Below, piece after piece: positions 8,500 to 16,338 of a stretch of 64,000 nucleotides of DNA (positions within the stretch are counted from its first letter, which is position 1; each line of letters starts with the position of its first letter). Position numbers and translations under genes: made by a program. The stretch covers positions 45,417 through 109,416 of the forward strand of contig JBHJIZ010000113.1 in assembly GCA_050043005.1 (NCBI GenBank). Reading direction: 5' to 3'. The stretch is from Thermohalobaculum sp050043005. Its GTDB lineage: Bacteria; Pseudomonadota; Alphaproteobacteria; Rhodobacterales; Rhodobacteraceae. The notes beneath the pieces were generated by a model, which saw only the letters and a program-made list of their open reading frames with translations, had not been told where the DNA came from and did not search any database.

Positions 8500-9431
8500 C
8501 ACAGGGACTCCGGCATGAGGCGACCGACGGCGCGATGGCCCTTGGCCTCCAACTGGGTCTTCAACTCCGCGATATGGTCCGGCGAGGTTTCGCAGCATCC
8601 GCCGATGATGCGCGCCCCGCGCGCGACCCAACCCATCGCGTGTTTGGCATAGCCCGCCGGATCGAGATCCCTGCGCTTGCCGATCATGTCGACAGTCTGC
8701 CCCAGGGTGAATTCCTTCGGGATCGGCGTGAAGCCGTTCGCGTATCCGCCCGTTGGCTTACCCGTCGCGATCAGCGTGTCCATGCCAGCCGTCATCGCCT
8801 CGGGCGCTGTGCAATTGAACATGATTGCCTCGACCGGTAGGTCGCCAAGCGCCGCAACGGCTTCTGCAACCGTCTCGCCCGAGCGCAAGCGCGGTTTGCC
8901 GTCCTCGGCAACGGCTTCGTCCAGCGTCCAGGCAACCCAGACCGGCTTACCGCTTTCGCAGGCTGCGGTTGCCGCCAGGCGCCCCTCGGTCGCAGACCCC
9001 ATGGTTTCGCAGATGAAGGCATCGACACGGTCCGCCTGCAGGGACACGACCTCGCGGTATTCCTCGAACGTGTCGGCCTCTGGCGGCATCAGTTCGGGAT
9101 GATAGGACCCGATCAGCGGCGGCAGGCAGCCCAGTATCGTGGTTTCAGAGTCAAAAGCGTCACGCGCGCGTGACGCAATGTCCAGCGCGATGCCCTGCAA
9201 CTCACCCAACCGCTCAGCCATATTGAATGCAGTTAGGCGGCTGCGGTTGATCGAATAGGCATTGATGGTGATCGCCTTCGCGCCCGCACGGATGTAGTCC
9301 TCGTGCAGACCTTGAACCACTTCGGGTTCGTTCATCATGACCCACGCGCCCCATTGAGGGTGCGCCGGATCCTTCGAGCGGCGGACAAGCTCCTGGCCCA
9401 TCCCGCCGTCAAGCAGTACGATATCTGTCAT
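8499..9431 (-). CDS. Homocysteine S-methyltransferase family protein (copy 2)
   Basis: This 310-residue protein is a clear paralogue of the gene that follows it. It has the same LLDGGMGQELVRR start, AIMFNCTAPE (first zinc cysteine) and GGCCETSPDHIAEL (second and third zinc cysteines). Both copies keep all three ligands, so both look active and probably differ in methyl donor. The ATG at 9431 follows a GGGAGG site. It is the second gene of the operon, behind the 810-residue FAD/GcvT dehydrogenase, with 45 bases between them that hold a GC-rich hairpin. Confidence 0.88.
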   Translation of the reverse strand: MTDIVLLDGGMGQELVRRSKDPAHPQWGAWVMMNEPEVVQGLHEDYIRAGAKAITINAYSINRSRLTAFNMAERLGELQGIALDIASRARDAFDSETTILGCLPPLIGSYHPELMPPEADTFEEYREVVSLQADRVDAFICETMGSATEGRLAATAACESGKPVWVAWTLDEAVAEDGKPRLRSGETVAEAVAALGDLPVEAIMFNCTAPEAMTAGMDTLIATGKPTGGYANGFTPIPKEFTLGQTVDMIGKRRDLDPAGYAKHAMGWVARGARIIGGCCETSPDHIAELKTQLEAKGHRAVGRLMPESL

Positions 9432-9457
9432 GCGTTGGCCTCCCAACCATGCGTTGC

Positions 9458-9473
9458 GCGGGGTTAGCCCCGC
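9458..9473. repeat. Intercistronic GC hairpin
   Basis: GCGGGG and CCCCGC arms around a TTAG loop lie directly after the stop codon of the first operon gene. There is no U-tract, so it is more likely an mRNA stabiliser or attenuating stem than a full terminator. Confidence 0.5.
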
Positions 9474-9476
9474 TGC

Positions 9477-11909
9477 TTACGCGCGCAATCGTTCGTTCTT
9501 CGGATCCCAGAGCGGCTGATCTTCTTGCACCACAGCCTTACGCCGCTCTCCGAAGATCTCGATCTCCACTTCGGTGCCGGGCACGGTGTGCTCCACCTTT
9601 ATCGTGCCCAGTGCAATCGACTTGCCGACACGGTATCCCCAGGCACCCGAGGTCGTCTCGCCCACAACATCGCCGTTCACCCAGACGGTCGACATATACG
9701 GCGCGTCGCAGTCGCCCGCATCGACCGTCATGGTCACGAAACGCTTCTGCACGCCCTGCTGCTTCTGGTTCAGAAGCGCCTGCTTGCCGGGGAAGTCCTG
9801 CGGCTTGTCGAGCTTGACGAACCGGTCGAGAGCACCTTCCAGCAACGTATAGTCGGTCGACAGATCGCCCTTCCACGCCCGATAGCCCTTCTCAATCCGC
9901 AGGCTATCCAGCGCGAACATCCCGAATGGCTTCGCGCCCGCGGCCAGAACCGCATCGTAGACCGCCGGTATATCGGCATTCAGCGCATGAACTTCCCAAC
10001 CGAGTTCACCGGCGAAGGAAACGCGCGCCAACAGGACCGGCTTGCCTGCAACAGTGCCTTGCTGGTGGCTTAGCCACGGCAATGTCCAATCTGCCTCGCC
10101 GATGCCCGACAGAAGATCACGCGCCGTCGGTCCGCAGACGATCAGTGTCGCGTATTCGTCGGTATGGTTTGTCAGTGTCAGGCCCGCCGGAAGCGATTTC
10201 TCCAACAGCTCCCAGTCATGCCACTCGGCGCCAGCCGCGGTGATCAGCGTGAAGTGATCCTCGCCATGGCGCATCAACGACATCTCGGTCACGATGCGGC
10301 CCTTGTCGTCCGGGAAGTATCCGAGGTTCATACGCCCGGCCTTCGGCAGGCCACCGGCTATCATGCCGCGCAACCATTCCGCTGCACCCTCGCCCGTCAG
10401 GTTGAAGCGCGAGAAGCCGGGAAGGTCGAGCACACCGCACGCATCGCGGACCGCTTCGCATTCCTCCTTGACGCGCGGTTCCCAGGGCCCCTCGCGCATC
10501 CAGGTCTGCGTGGCTTCTTCCGAGGTATCGTCGCCGGTCTTGGCAAACCAAAGTGCGCGTTCCCAGCCATTGAAGGCACCCATCTGGCCGCCCAGTTCCT
10601 TGACCTTGGCATCGTTCGGGCCCAGCCGCTTGTCGCGCCCGGCGGGCCATGCGTGATGCGGGAAGTGCATCGCGTACTCGTGGCCGTAGACCTCCATACC
10701 CTTGGCCGTCGCGTAGTCCTGATCGCACCATTTGCCGAACCGGCGCGGGTCGCACGACCACATGTCCCTTTCGGTGCCTCCCTCGGTGATCCACTCGGCC
10801 AGCACCTTGCCGGCCCCGCCGCCCTGGGCGATGCCGAAGGTGAAGACACAGGCCTCGAACGCGTTCGGCACGCCGGGCATTGGCCCGATGTTCGGATTGC
10901 CGTCCGGCATATAGGGGATCGGCCCGTTAATAACCTTGTAGACGCCGCTTTCCGCCATCAGCGGCACGCGGGCCATGGCATCTTCCAGATACCACTCCAG
11001 CCGGTCGAGATCGTCGGGATAGAGCTGGAAGCTGAAATCCTCGGGCATCGGATCTTCCGGCGTGATCCAGTGTGCCTTGCAGTTGCGCTCGTAGGGGCCG
11101 AGGTTGAAGCCGTTCTTCTCCTGACGCAGGTAGTACGAGGAGTCCACGTCGCGCAGCAACGGCAGCTTGCCGCCGGTCCGTTCCGTCCGTTCCTTGATGA
11201 CGTCGAGTTCATCGAACAGGATGTACTGGTGGGACATCGAGACCATCGGCACGAAGCGCCCGAACATCTTGCCGACTTCCTGCGCCCGATACCCGGCGGC
11301 GTTGACGACGTACTCGCAGCGGAAGTCGCCCTTGTCGGTCGAGACTATCCATTCGTTGCCCTCACGGCGCGCGCCGGTGACCCCGCAGAACCGGACTATC
11401 TGCGCGCCAAGATCGCGCGCACCCTTGGCCAGCGCCTGGGTTAGCTGCGCGGGATCGATGTCGCCGTCGTAAGGGTCGTAGAGTCCGCCTTCCAGATCGT
11501 GCAGTTCCAGGTATTCGTAGCGGTCCTTCAGGTCCTGGACCGAGCACATCTCGATATCCAAGCCCTGGTAACGGCCCATGCCACGAACGCGCTCGAACTC
11601 CTGCATCCGCTCTTTGGAGTGCGCCAGCCGGATCGAGCCGGTGACGTGATAGTTCATCGGGTAGTCGACCTTCTCGGCCAGCCCCCTGTACAGCTCGGTG
11701 CCATAACGCTGCATGTTCATCACCGACCACGAGGCCGAGAACGTGGGCACGTTGCCCGCCGCATGCCAGGTCGAACCGGCGGTCAGTTCGTTTTTCTCGA
11801 TCACGACGCAGTCGGTCCAACCTGCAAGTGCCAGGTGATAGAGCGCCGAGATGCCGACGGCGCCTCCGCCGATGATGACCACACGGGCCGTGGAAGGGAT
11901 CTCAGCCAT
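9477..11909 (-). CDS. FAD-dependent dehydrogenase with GcvT domain (dimethylglycine dehydrogenase type)
   Basis: This 810-residue protein has an N-terminal FAD motif (VVIIGGGAVGISALYHL), the STWHAAG motif with H49 as probable covalent flavin site, and a C-terminal folate-binding GcvT region (CGPTARDLLS, SFAGELGWEVH, LRIEKGYRAWKGDLS). It should demethylate an N-methylated glycine-like substrate and load formaldehyde onto tetrahydrofolate. The ATG at 11909 has a clean AGGAGA site. A longer in-frame start at 11957 would run into the promoter region and is rejected. This is the first gene of the leftward cluster, so the promoter at 11910-12021 probably drives the whole run. It is clearly homologous to, but diverged from, the protein at 4652-7096. 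Confidence 0.9.
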   Translation of the reverse strand: MAEIPSTARVVIIGGGAVGISALYHLALAGWTDCVVIEKNELTAGSTWHAAGNVPTFSASWSVMNMQRYGTELYRGLAEKVDYPMNYHVTGSIRLAHSKERMQEFERVRGMGRYQGLDIEMCSVQDLKDRYEYLELHDLEGGLYDPYDGDIDPAQLTQALAKGARDLGAQIVRFCGVTGARREGNEWIVSTDKGDFRCEYVVNAAGYRAQEVGKMFGRFVPMVSMSHQYILFDELDVIKERTERTGGKLPLLRDVDSSYYLRQEKNGFNLGPYERNCKAHWITPEDPMPEDFSFQLYPDDLDRLEWYLEDAMARVPLMAESGVYKVINGPIPYMPDGNPNIGPMPGVPNAFEACVFTFGIAQGGGAGKVLAEWITEGGTERDMWSCDPRRFGKWCDQDYATAKGMEVYGHEYAMHFPHHAWPAGRDKRLGPNDAKVKELGGQMGAFNGWERALWFAKTGDDTSEEATQTWMREGPWEPRVKEECEAVRDACGVLDLPGFSRFNLTGEGAAEWLRGMIAGGLPKAGRMNLGYFPDDKGRIVTEMSLMRHGEDHFTLITAAGAEWHDWELLEKSLPAGLTLTNHTDEYATLIVCGPTARDLLSGIGEADWTLPWLSHQQGTVAGKPVLLARVSFAGELGWEVHALNADIPAVYDAVLAAGAKPFGMFALDSLRIEKGYRAWKGDLSTDYTLLEGALDRFVKLDKPQDFPGKQALLNQKQQGVQKRFVTMTVDAGDCDAPYMSTVWVNGDVVGETTSGAWGYRVGKSIALGTIKVEHTVPGTEVEIEIFGERRKAVVQEDQPLWDPKNERLRA

Positions 11910-12021
11910 GCCGATCTCCTGTTGTTTGTCGCTGGGAAGGATTGATGGATTTGTCACAGGTCAATGTGATTCTGTTGCGCCCGGGTGACAATGAGTTCCT
12001 AGACAACAACGGAGGAACGTC
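11910..12021. promoter_or_regulatory. Divergent promoter region with operator-like inverted repeats
   Basis: This region lies between the divergently transcribed dehydrogenase operon and the DUF333 gene. It contains TCACA-N6-TGTGA at 11954-11969 and a wider pair, TTGTCAC (11951-11957) with GTGACAA (11985-11991). Such symmetry between divergent genes suggests a dimeric regulator site. The regulator is unknown. Confidence 0.45.
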
Positions 12022-12309
12022 ATGAACCGGGTCACTATGGTCGCTGCCGTCGCGCTCATTGTCATAGCGGGCGTATGGTTCTTTGTTTCGCAACCTGGCG
12101 AGGATCTCGCGACTCCCGATGCGGGCGAGGCAGCCTCGGCCGTTGCGACGATGACTGAAACCGAACAGGCCGCCGCGGCGTTCTGCGAAGCCCAGGGCGG
12201 CACCGTCGAGACCATTACGGCCGCCGAGGGCAAGGTCGTCATGTGCAATCTCACGGAGGGCAACTGCGTGGTCGCAACGCGTTACATGCTCGACAACCGG
12301 TCCGAATAG
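12022..12309 (+). CDS. DUF333-like small exported protein
   Basis: This 95-residue protein has an N-terminal membrane or signal helix (residues 4-23), a low-complexity Ala/Glu linker, and a cysteine-containing domain (FCEAQGGTVE ... VVMCNLTEGNCVVATRY) resembling the DUF333 or putative hemolysin domain. There is a strong GGAGG site 7 bases before the ATG. It is transcribed away from the demethylation operon and converges with the LysE gene. The role is unknown; the older hemolysin label of this family is not well supported. Confidence 0.7.
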   Translation: MNRVTMVAAVALIVIAGVWFFVSQPGEDLATPDAGEAASAVATMTETEQAAAAFCEAQGGTVETITAAEGKVVMCNLTEGNCVVATRYMLDNRSE

Positions 12310-12374
12310 CGACCGGTTCTGGCGCCCCGGGCAGGGCAGGGTCGAGGAGGAGATGCAGGACATCGACACCTCTC

Positions 12375-12986
12375 TCAAATGCTCGCAAGGCGGGCTGCCA
12401 GCCCGCAGAAAACAAGCGCGCAGATCCGGTTCAGCGACCGGCCCATCCTGCGCAACGCATCGGTGAAGATCCCCGCCACCGCACCATAGGCGCAGTTGAA
12501 CGGGATGCTCGCCAGCGAGAAGATCGTGCCCAGGATTGCGATCTGTAGCCAGACCGGGCCGATCTTGGGGTCCGCGAATTGCGGCAGAAACGCCAGCACG
12601 AAGATCGAGACCTTCGGGTTCAAGAGGTTCGTCAGCGCGCCGCGCTGGAATGCCCGCCAGCCATCGGCAACACCTTGGGTGCCGGGTTCGGGCGCGGGGG
12701 CCCGCCAGGTCTGAATCGCGAGATAGATCAGGTAGGCGGCTCCGGCATAACGCAGCAGGTCATAGGTCAAGTCCGATGTCTGGATCAGCGCGGCCACGCC
12801 GAGAACCGCGAAGACGGTATGGCTGAGAGAACCCAGCGAGACGCCGAGGCCCGCCATCATGCCGCTGCGCTTTCCACCCGCAGCACCCGAGGCGCTGATG
12901 AACATCATGTCGGCACCGGGCGTCAGGTAGAGCGCGACCGAAGCACCCATGAACGCGAGGATGGTGAAAAGCTCGAATTCCGGCAT
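12375..12986 (-). CDS. LysE-family exporter (second copy)
   Basis: This 203-residue membrane protein has the LysE/RhtB signature near the N-terminus (LYLTPGADMMFISASGAAGGKRSG) and NLLNPKVSIFVLAFLPQF in the middle, with about six hydrophobic helices. It should export an amino acid or related metabolite. The ATG at 12986 has a GAGGG site. The gene lies ten bases behind the XRE-cupin regulator on the same strand, so the two probably form an operon in which the regulator senses the exported compound. Confidence 0.87.
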   Translation of the reverse strand: MPEFELFTILAFMGASVALYLTPGADMMFISASGAAGGKRSGMMAGLGVSLGSLSHTVFAVLGVAALIQTSDLTYDLLRYAGAAYLIYLAIQTWRAPAPEPGTQGVADGWRAFQRGALTNLLNPKVSIFVLAFLPQFADPKIGPVWLQIAILGTIFSLASIPFNCAYGAVAGIFTDALRRMGRSLNRICALVFCGLAARLASI

Positions 12987-12996
12987 CCGGGCGCCC

Positions 12997-13593
12997 TCAA
13001 TACACCGGCGGCGCGATCACCCAGATCGCGATGCAGGGTTTGTCCGATGGATTGTGCCAGCGATAGGGCTCGCCCTTGAAGCGGAAGCTGTCGCCTTCAG
13101 TCAGGTGATAGGTGCGGTCCCCGATGCTCAGGTCCAGCGCGCCGGACACGATGTACCCGGCTTCCTCTGTTGGGCGGGTCACAGCCTCGGCCAGTTCGGC
13201 GCCGGGTGCGAAGACTGATCGGACGATCTCGAAGGATCCACCCAGATCGGGTGAAAGCAGTTGCTCGACCAGTCCTTCGCCTGTGGTTCCCAGGGAGCGC
13301 CGGGCATCCGCCCGCACAACATGACCACGTTCGTCCGCGGGCGCATCGGGTGCGCCGAAAAAGAGTGAAATCGGTTGATCGAGTGCACCTGCCAGCTTCC
13401 GCAGGTCATCGATGGATGGTTCGGTCAGGTTTCGCTCGATCTGGCTGAGCCAGCCGACCGACCGGCCCACTTTCAGCGCCAGTTCCGTAAGCGTCATGCC
13501 GCGCGCCTTGCGCAAGGCTCTGAGGTCTCCGCCCAAGGCTGCAAAGCCGGGATCAAGGGCATCCATTGCCTCGTGCGCCGCGGCGTCTGACAC
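12997..13593 (-). CDS. XRE-family regulator with C-terminal cupin domain
   Basis: This 198-residue protein has a helix-turn-helix of XRE type (about residues 22-76: LRALRKARGMTLTELALKVGRSVGWLSQIERN) joined to a small cupin (about 120-195: VFAPGAELAEAV, YIVSGALDLSIGDRTYHLTEGDSFRF, YRWHNPS). Such proteins repress metabolite genes and bind a small ligand in the cupin. The GTG start at 13593 has a GAGGGGAAG site. It heads an operon with the downstream LysE gene. An inverted repeat at 13646-13683, just upstream of its start, may be its own operator. Confidence 0.88.
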   Translation of the reverse strand: MSDAAAHEAMDALDPGFAALGGDLRALRKARGMTLTELALKVGRSVGWLSQIERNLTEPSIDDLRKLAGALDQPISLFFGAPDAPADERGHVVRADARRSLGTTGEGLVEQLLSPDLGGSFEIVRSVFAPGAELAEAVTRPTEEAGYIVSGALDLSIGDRTYHLTEGDSFRFKGEPYRWHNPSDKPCIAIWVIAPPVY

Positions 13594-13645
13594 TGCTTCC
13601 CCTCAGCCTGCGAGTCTCTCCATGAAATTTTGCCTGAATTTTTCA

Positions 13646-13683
13646 TTAGCGACGGTCAATTTGCGACGTCTGGATGTCGCTAA
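13646..13683. promoter_or_regulatory. Inverted repeat upstream of XRE-cupin gene
   Basis: TTAGCGAC (13646-13653) and GTCGCTAA (13676-13683) are perfect inverted copies, with a further GCGAC between them. The position, 50-90 bases upstream of the regulator start, suggests an autoregulatory operator. Confidence 0.4.
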
Positions 13684-13722
13684 CGTCACTTCAATGAATG
13701 AGAGTTGGAAGACTGCAGCCCG

Positions 13723-13799
13723 CTAGTGGTTCGATCGAGACGTTTGTATCCCGCGGCAGCATCCTCGCAAGCAAACGTCTCGATCAATAGAACCACTAG
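13723..13799. repeat. Long palindromic element, copy 1
   Basis: A 24-base left arm (13723-13746) pairs with a 28-base right arm (13772-13799). Pairing is complete except for four extra bases in the right arm, and the loop is about 25 bases. The ends read CTAGTGG and CCACTAG. The inner stem GATCGAGACGTTTG corresponds, with paired substitutions, to that of the neighbouring element. It lies in the non-coding gap between the histidine kinase gene and the XRE gene. Confidence 0.85.
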
Positions 13800-13813
13800 C
13801 AACTATTTGTTTT

Positions 13814-13891
13814 CTAGTGGATTTTCCGACTCAGACATTTGGATAAGAGAATGCGGCGATTGGATACCAAATGTCTGAGTCAATCCACTAG
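13814..13891. repeat. Long palindromic element, copy 2
   Basis: The left arm (13814-13842) pairs with the right arm (13867-13891) except for four extra bases (TTCC) in the left arm, and the loop is 24 bases. The ends again read CTAGTGG and CCACTAG. The inner stem GACTCAGACATTTGG differs from copy 1 at several sites, with matching changes on the other arm. A 14-base AT-rich spacer separates the two copies. The stop codon of the kinase gene lies inside its outer edge. Confidence 0.85.
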
Positions 13892-15585
13892 TGGGTGCCC
13901 GCTTCGGAATGGATGACCTGTTCGACGGATGGGAACACTGCGGTGAAGGTGGCGCCGCGTCCCTTATCGCTGTCGATCAGAATGCGCCCGCCCTGAAGCT
14001 TCAAGAGCTCGGAGACGATCGTCAGGCCCAGCCCCACGCCATCGATCTTGTTTGCACGCGCATGTTCACCACGTCCGAACGGCAGCAGGATGCGGTCCTG
14101 ATCCGCTTTGTCGATGCCGGGACCTTCGTCCTTGATATGCAGAGACAACGCATCCGGTGTCGTCGTTACGGTGACCCGGACCGTGGAGCCGGGTGGTGAG
14201 AACTTCACCGCGTTGTTCACCAGATTGATGATGATCTGCTTGAAGGCGCGCTGATCCACCATCCACTCAAGCTCGCCGCTGCACATGTTCTTGATGGCAA
14301 TGCGTTTCTTCTCGGCGATCGTTGCAAGCGTCAGGACTGCGGCTTCGATCTCTGCCCGGACGACAATCGGGGTCGGACTGAACTCGCGGGTGCCCGAGTC
14401 GAGACGCGACAGGTCCAGCAGATCGTCGACGACGCTGAGCAGGTGCATGCCGCTTTGATGAATGTTGCTGGAGAACTTGCGCACCTCGGCGCCCGGAACC
14501 GCACGGCTCGCCGCCTTGTGGCGCAGGATCTCGCTGAGACCGATGATGCCGTTCAGCGGCGTGCGCAGTTCGTGGTTCATCTTGGCCAGGAAATCCGACC
14601 GCGTTGCATTGGCCTTGCGGGCAACCTCGAGCGCTGCGGCCAGAGCCTCGCGCGATTGCAGAAGCTCGCGCTCCTCGGCCTTGCGTTCGGAAACGTCCCG
14701 GAACAGCGCCATGACGCATGGCCGTCCGTCCATAACCGTTGCGACCGCGTTCGCTTCGATATTGATCTTGCCGCGGGCAGGCGGCAGCGCGTCCAGTTCG
14801 GTCGAAAACGTTCCCTGGCGCAAGGTTTCGTCGATCAGGTGCGCAATTGGCGTCTCGTCCCGCAGTCCCAGCAGCCGGCCCAATTTGCGCCCGGAGAGTT
14901 CTTCGATCGTGCCACGACCCAGAAGCTGGGCCAATGCATGATTGCAGTCCTGGATCGTCGCATCCGTATCGACAAACACCATCGCGGTGTTCGTACGCAT
15001 GATCAGCTCGTCCATCCGGCGCTTGCCTTCGGCGGCGCGTTCCTCGGACAAACGGCGCTCGATGATCTCTTTCTCCAGCCGCAGGTTGAGCGAACTCAGT
15101 TCGGATGTCCGCTCGGCAACGCGCTGCTCGACACTGCCCAACGCGTCCTCAAGCTGCATCTCGGTGCTGCGCTGTTTCTCGACTGCATTGTTCAGGAAGA
15201 CGTTTTCGCGTTGCAGCCGTTGCTGTTCAAACGGATCGATGTCCCTTGGAACAACGCGCCAGATTCCGATGACGACCGTGATCATCATCAGCGCCATGAC
15301 GAGCTTGTAGACCAGATAGGTGTCGACGACTGGCACCGCCAGAGACATCAGCGACAGACAAAAAGTCAGTGTCAGAACAATTCCGAAGGTCACCAGATAA
15401 GTCTGTCGCGGGACAACCAGCGAAATGTACTTCCGGCGATTGAGATATACGATCACGAAGAGCAGCAACAAATAGGCGCCAGCGACCAGAAAATCAGTCG
15501 CGAAATGCAACAGAACCGACTCTCGAGTGAGGTCGGCCGAATCAAAACTGAACTGTGCGCTCCCGTTACTCTTAGGTACGTTCAT
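13888..15585 (-). CDS. Membrane PAS-domain sensor histidine kinase
   Basis: In this 565-residue protein, three hydrophobic helices at about 31-49, 64-84 and 92-110 are followed by a coiled coil (118-195), a PAS domain (about 195-300, ending in FRDVSERKAEE), a HisKA domain with phospho-acceptor H338 in NHELRTPLNG, and an HATPase domain (N-box NLVNNAVKFS, G1 DEGPGID, G2 GVGLGLTIV). It would sense a signal at or in the membrane and phosphorylate a response regulator; none is encoded nearby. The TDFLVAGAY ... VYLNRRK ... RVVPRDI layout recalls ethylene-receptor-type three-helix sensors, but the copper-ligand Cys/His spacing is not kept. The ATG at 15585 has a weak ribosome site. Confidence 0.88.
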   Translation of the reverse strand: MNVPKSNGSAQFSFDSADLTRESVLLHFATDFLVAGAYLLLLFVIVYLNRRKYISLVVPRQTYLVTFGIVLTLTFCLSLMSLAVPVVDTYLVYKLVMALMMITVVIGIWRVVPRDIDPFEQQRLQRENVFLNNAVEKQRSTEMQLEDALGSVEQRVAERTSELSSLNLRLEKEIIERRLSEERAAEGKRRMDELIMRTNTAMVFVDTDATIQDCNHALAQLLGRGTIEELSGRKLGRLLGLRDETPIAHLIDETLRQGTFSTELDALPPARGKINIEANAVATVMDGRPCVMALFRDVSERKAEERELLQSREALAAALEVARKANATRSDFLAKMNHELRTPLNGIIGLSEILRHKAASRAVPGAEVRKFSSNIHQSGMHLLSVVDDLLDLSRLDSGTREFSPTPIVVRAEIEAAVLTLATIAEKKRIAIKNMCSGELEWMVDQRAFKQIIINLVNNAVKFSPPGSTVRVTVTTTPDALSLHIKDEGPGIDKADQDRILLPFGRGEHARANKIDGVGLGLTIVSELLKLQGGRILIDSDKGRGATFTAVFPSVEQVIHSEAGTH

Positions 15586-15852
15586 TCAACTGCAACATCC
15601 GGACAGGTATCATGACTGTCAAAGCCCCTCACAGTGCGATCTCGAACCGGAAATCCCAACACTTCGAATACAGAACAATGATATCATGAAAGTGGCGAAA
15701 AAACGACGCAACAGCAATGCTGATCGGATTTTTCGTGTGAATGCGGGTGGTTAGCAAACCTGGTAAATTCGACGCCAGGCCGTTGCAGGGCTGTGCTCTG
15801 CGGCCGTCAGCCCTCACACATGGCTGTGGAGGAACGGCTCGCCAGCCAAGGA
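15586..15852. other. 267-bp gap upstream of the kinase gene
   Basis: This gap lies between rnhA and the histidine kinase gene, both on the minus strand. It should hold the kinase promoter. No RNA gene, repeat or conserved site was recognised. Confidence 0.4.
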
Positions 15853-16332
15853 TCAACTCTTGTCAGCAGATGACTTTGCCTCGGCTTTGCGATCCTTGAT
15901 CTCCTGAGTCGCCAGTTGGTCTGCGCGCTCGTTGCCATCGGTCCCGGCATGTCCCTTCACCCAGTTCCAGGTGACACCGTGTCCAGAGCAGAGAGCATCC
16001 AGTGATTTCCAGAGGTCATCGTTCTTCACCGGCTTCTTCGCAGCCGTCTTCCAGCCATTGCGCTTCCAGCCATGAATCCACTTCGTGATTCCATCACGCA
16101 CATAGGTCGAATCCGTGATGATCGTGATCTGCGACGGACGGTCCAGCGCCTTCAGGGCCTGGATTGCGGCCGTCAGTTCCATGCGGTTGTTGGTCGTCTC
16201 GTCCTCACCGCCGCTGATCTCGCGCTCCTTGACCACCGTCTCCCCGTCCAGCGCCTGCAGGACCACGCCCCATCCGCCCGGTCCGGGGTTCCCGGAACAT
16301 CCCCCATCCGTATATGCGACGAGATCCGGCAT
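15853..16332 (-). CDS. rnhA: Ribonuclease HI
   Basis: This 159-residue protein is full length for bacterial RNase HI, which cuts the RNA strand of RNA-DNA hybrids. Catalytic acidic residues are visible in YTDGGCSGNPGPGG (D9), NNRMELTA (E), IITDST (D) and GNERADQLA (D). The basic KRNGWKTAAKKPVKN handle that binds the hybrid is present. It is the last gene of the recO - ispH - methyltransferase - rnhA leftward series. Confidence 0.95.
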   Translation of the reverse strand: MPDLVAYTDGGCSGNPGPGGWGVVLQALDGETVVKEREISGGEDETTNNRMELTAAIQALKALDRPSQITIITDSTYVRDGITKWIHGWKRNGWKTAAKKPVKNDDLWKSLDALCSGHGVTWNWVKGHAGTDGNERADQLATQEIKDRKAEAKSSADKS

Positions 16333-16338
16333 GGTGGC

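Noticed and set aside
7582..9431. Frameshifted single methyltransferase gene
   Set aside because: The two adjacent frames are each full length with complete zinc motifs, so they are paralogues, not fragments.
10164..11444. A 426-codon + strand frame
   Set aside because: It lies antisense within the FAD/GcvT dehydrogenase gene, is rich in His/Arg/Pro, and has no recognisable domain.
13814..13891. Ordinary rho-independent terminator of the kinase gene
   Set aside because: The stem is far longer than usual, the loop is 24 bases, there is no U-tract in the kinase direction, and a related copy lies next to it.
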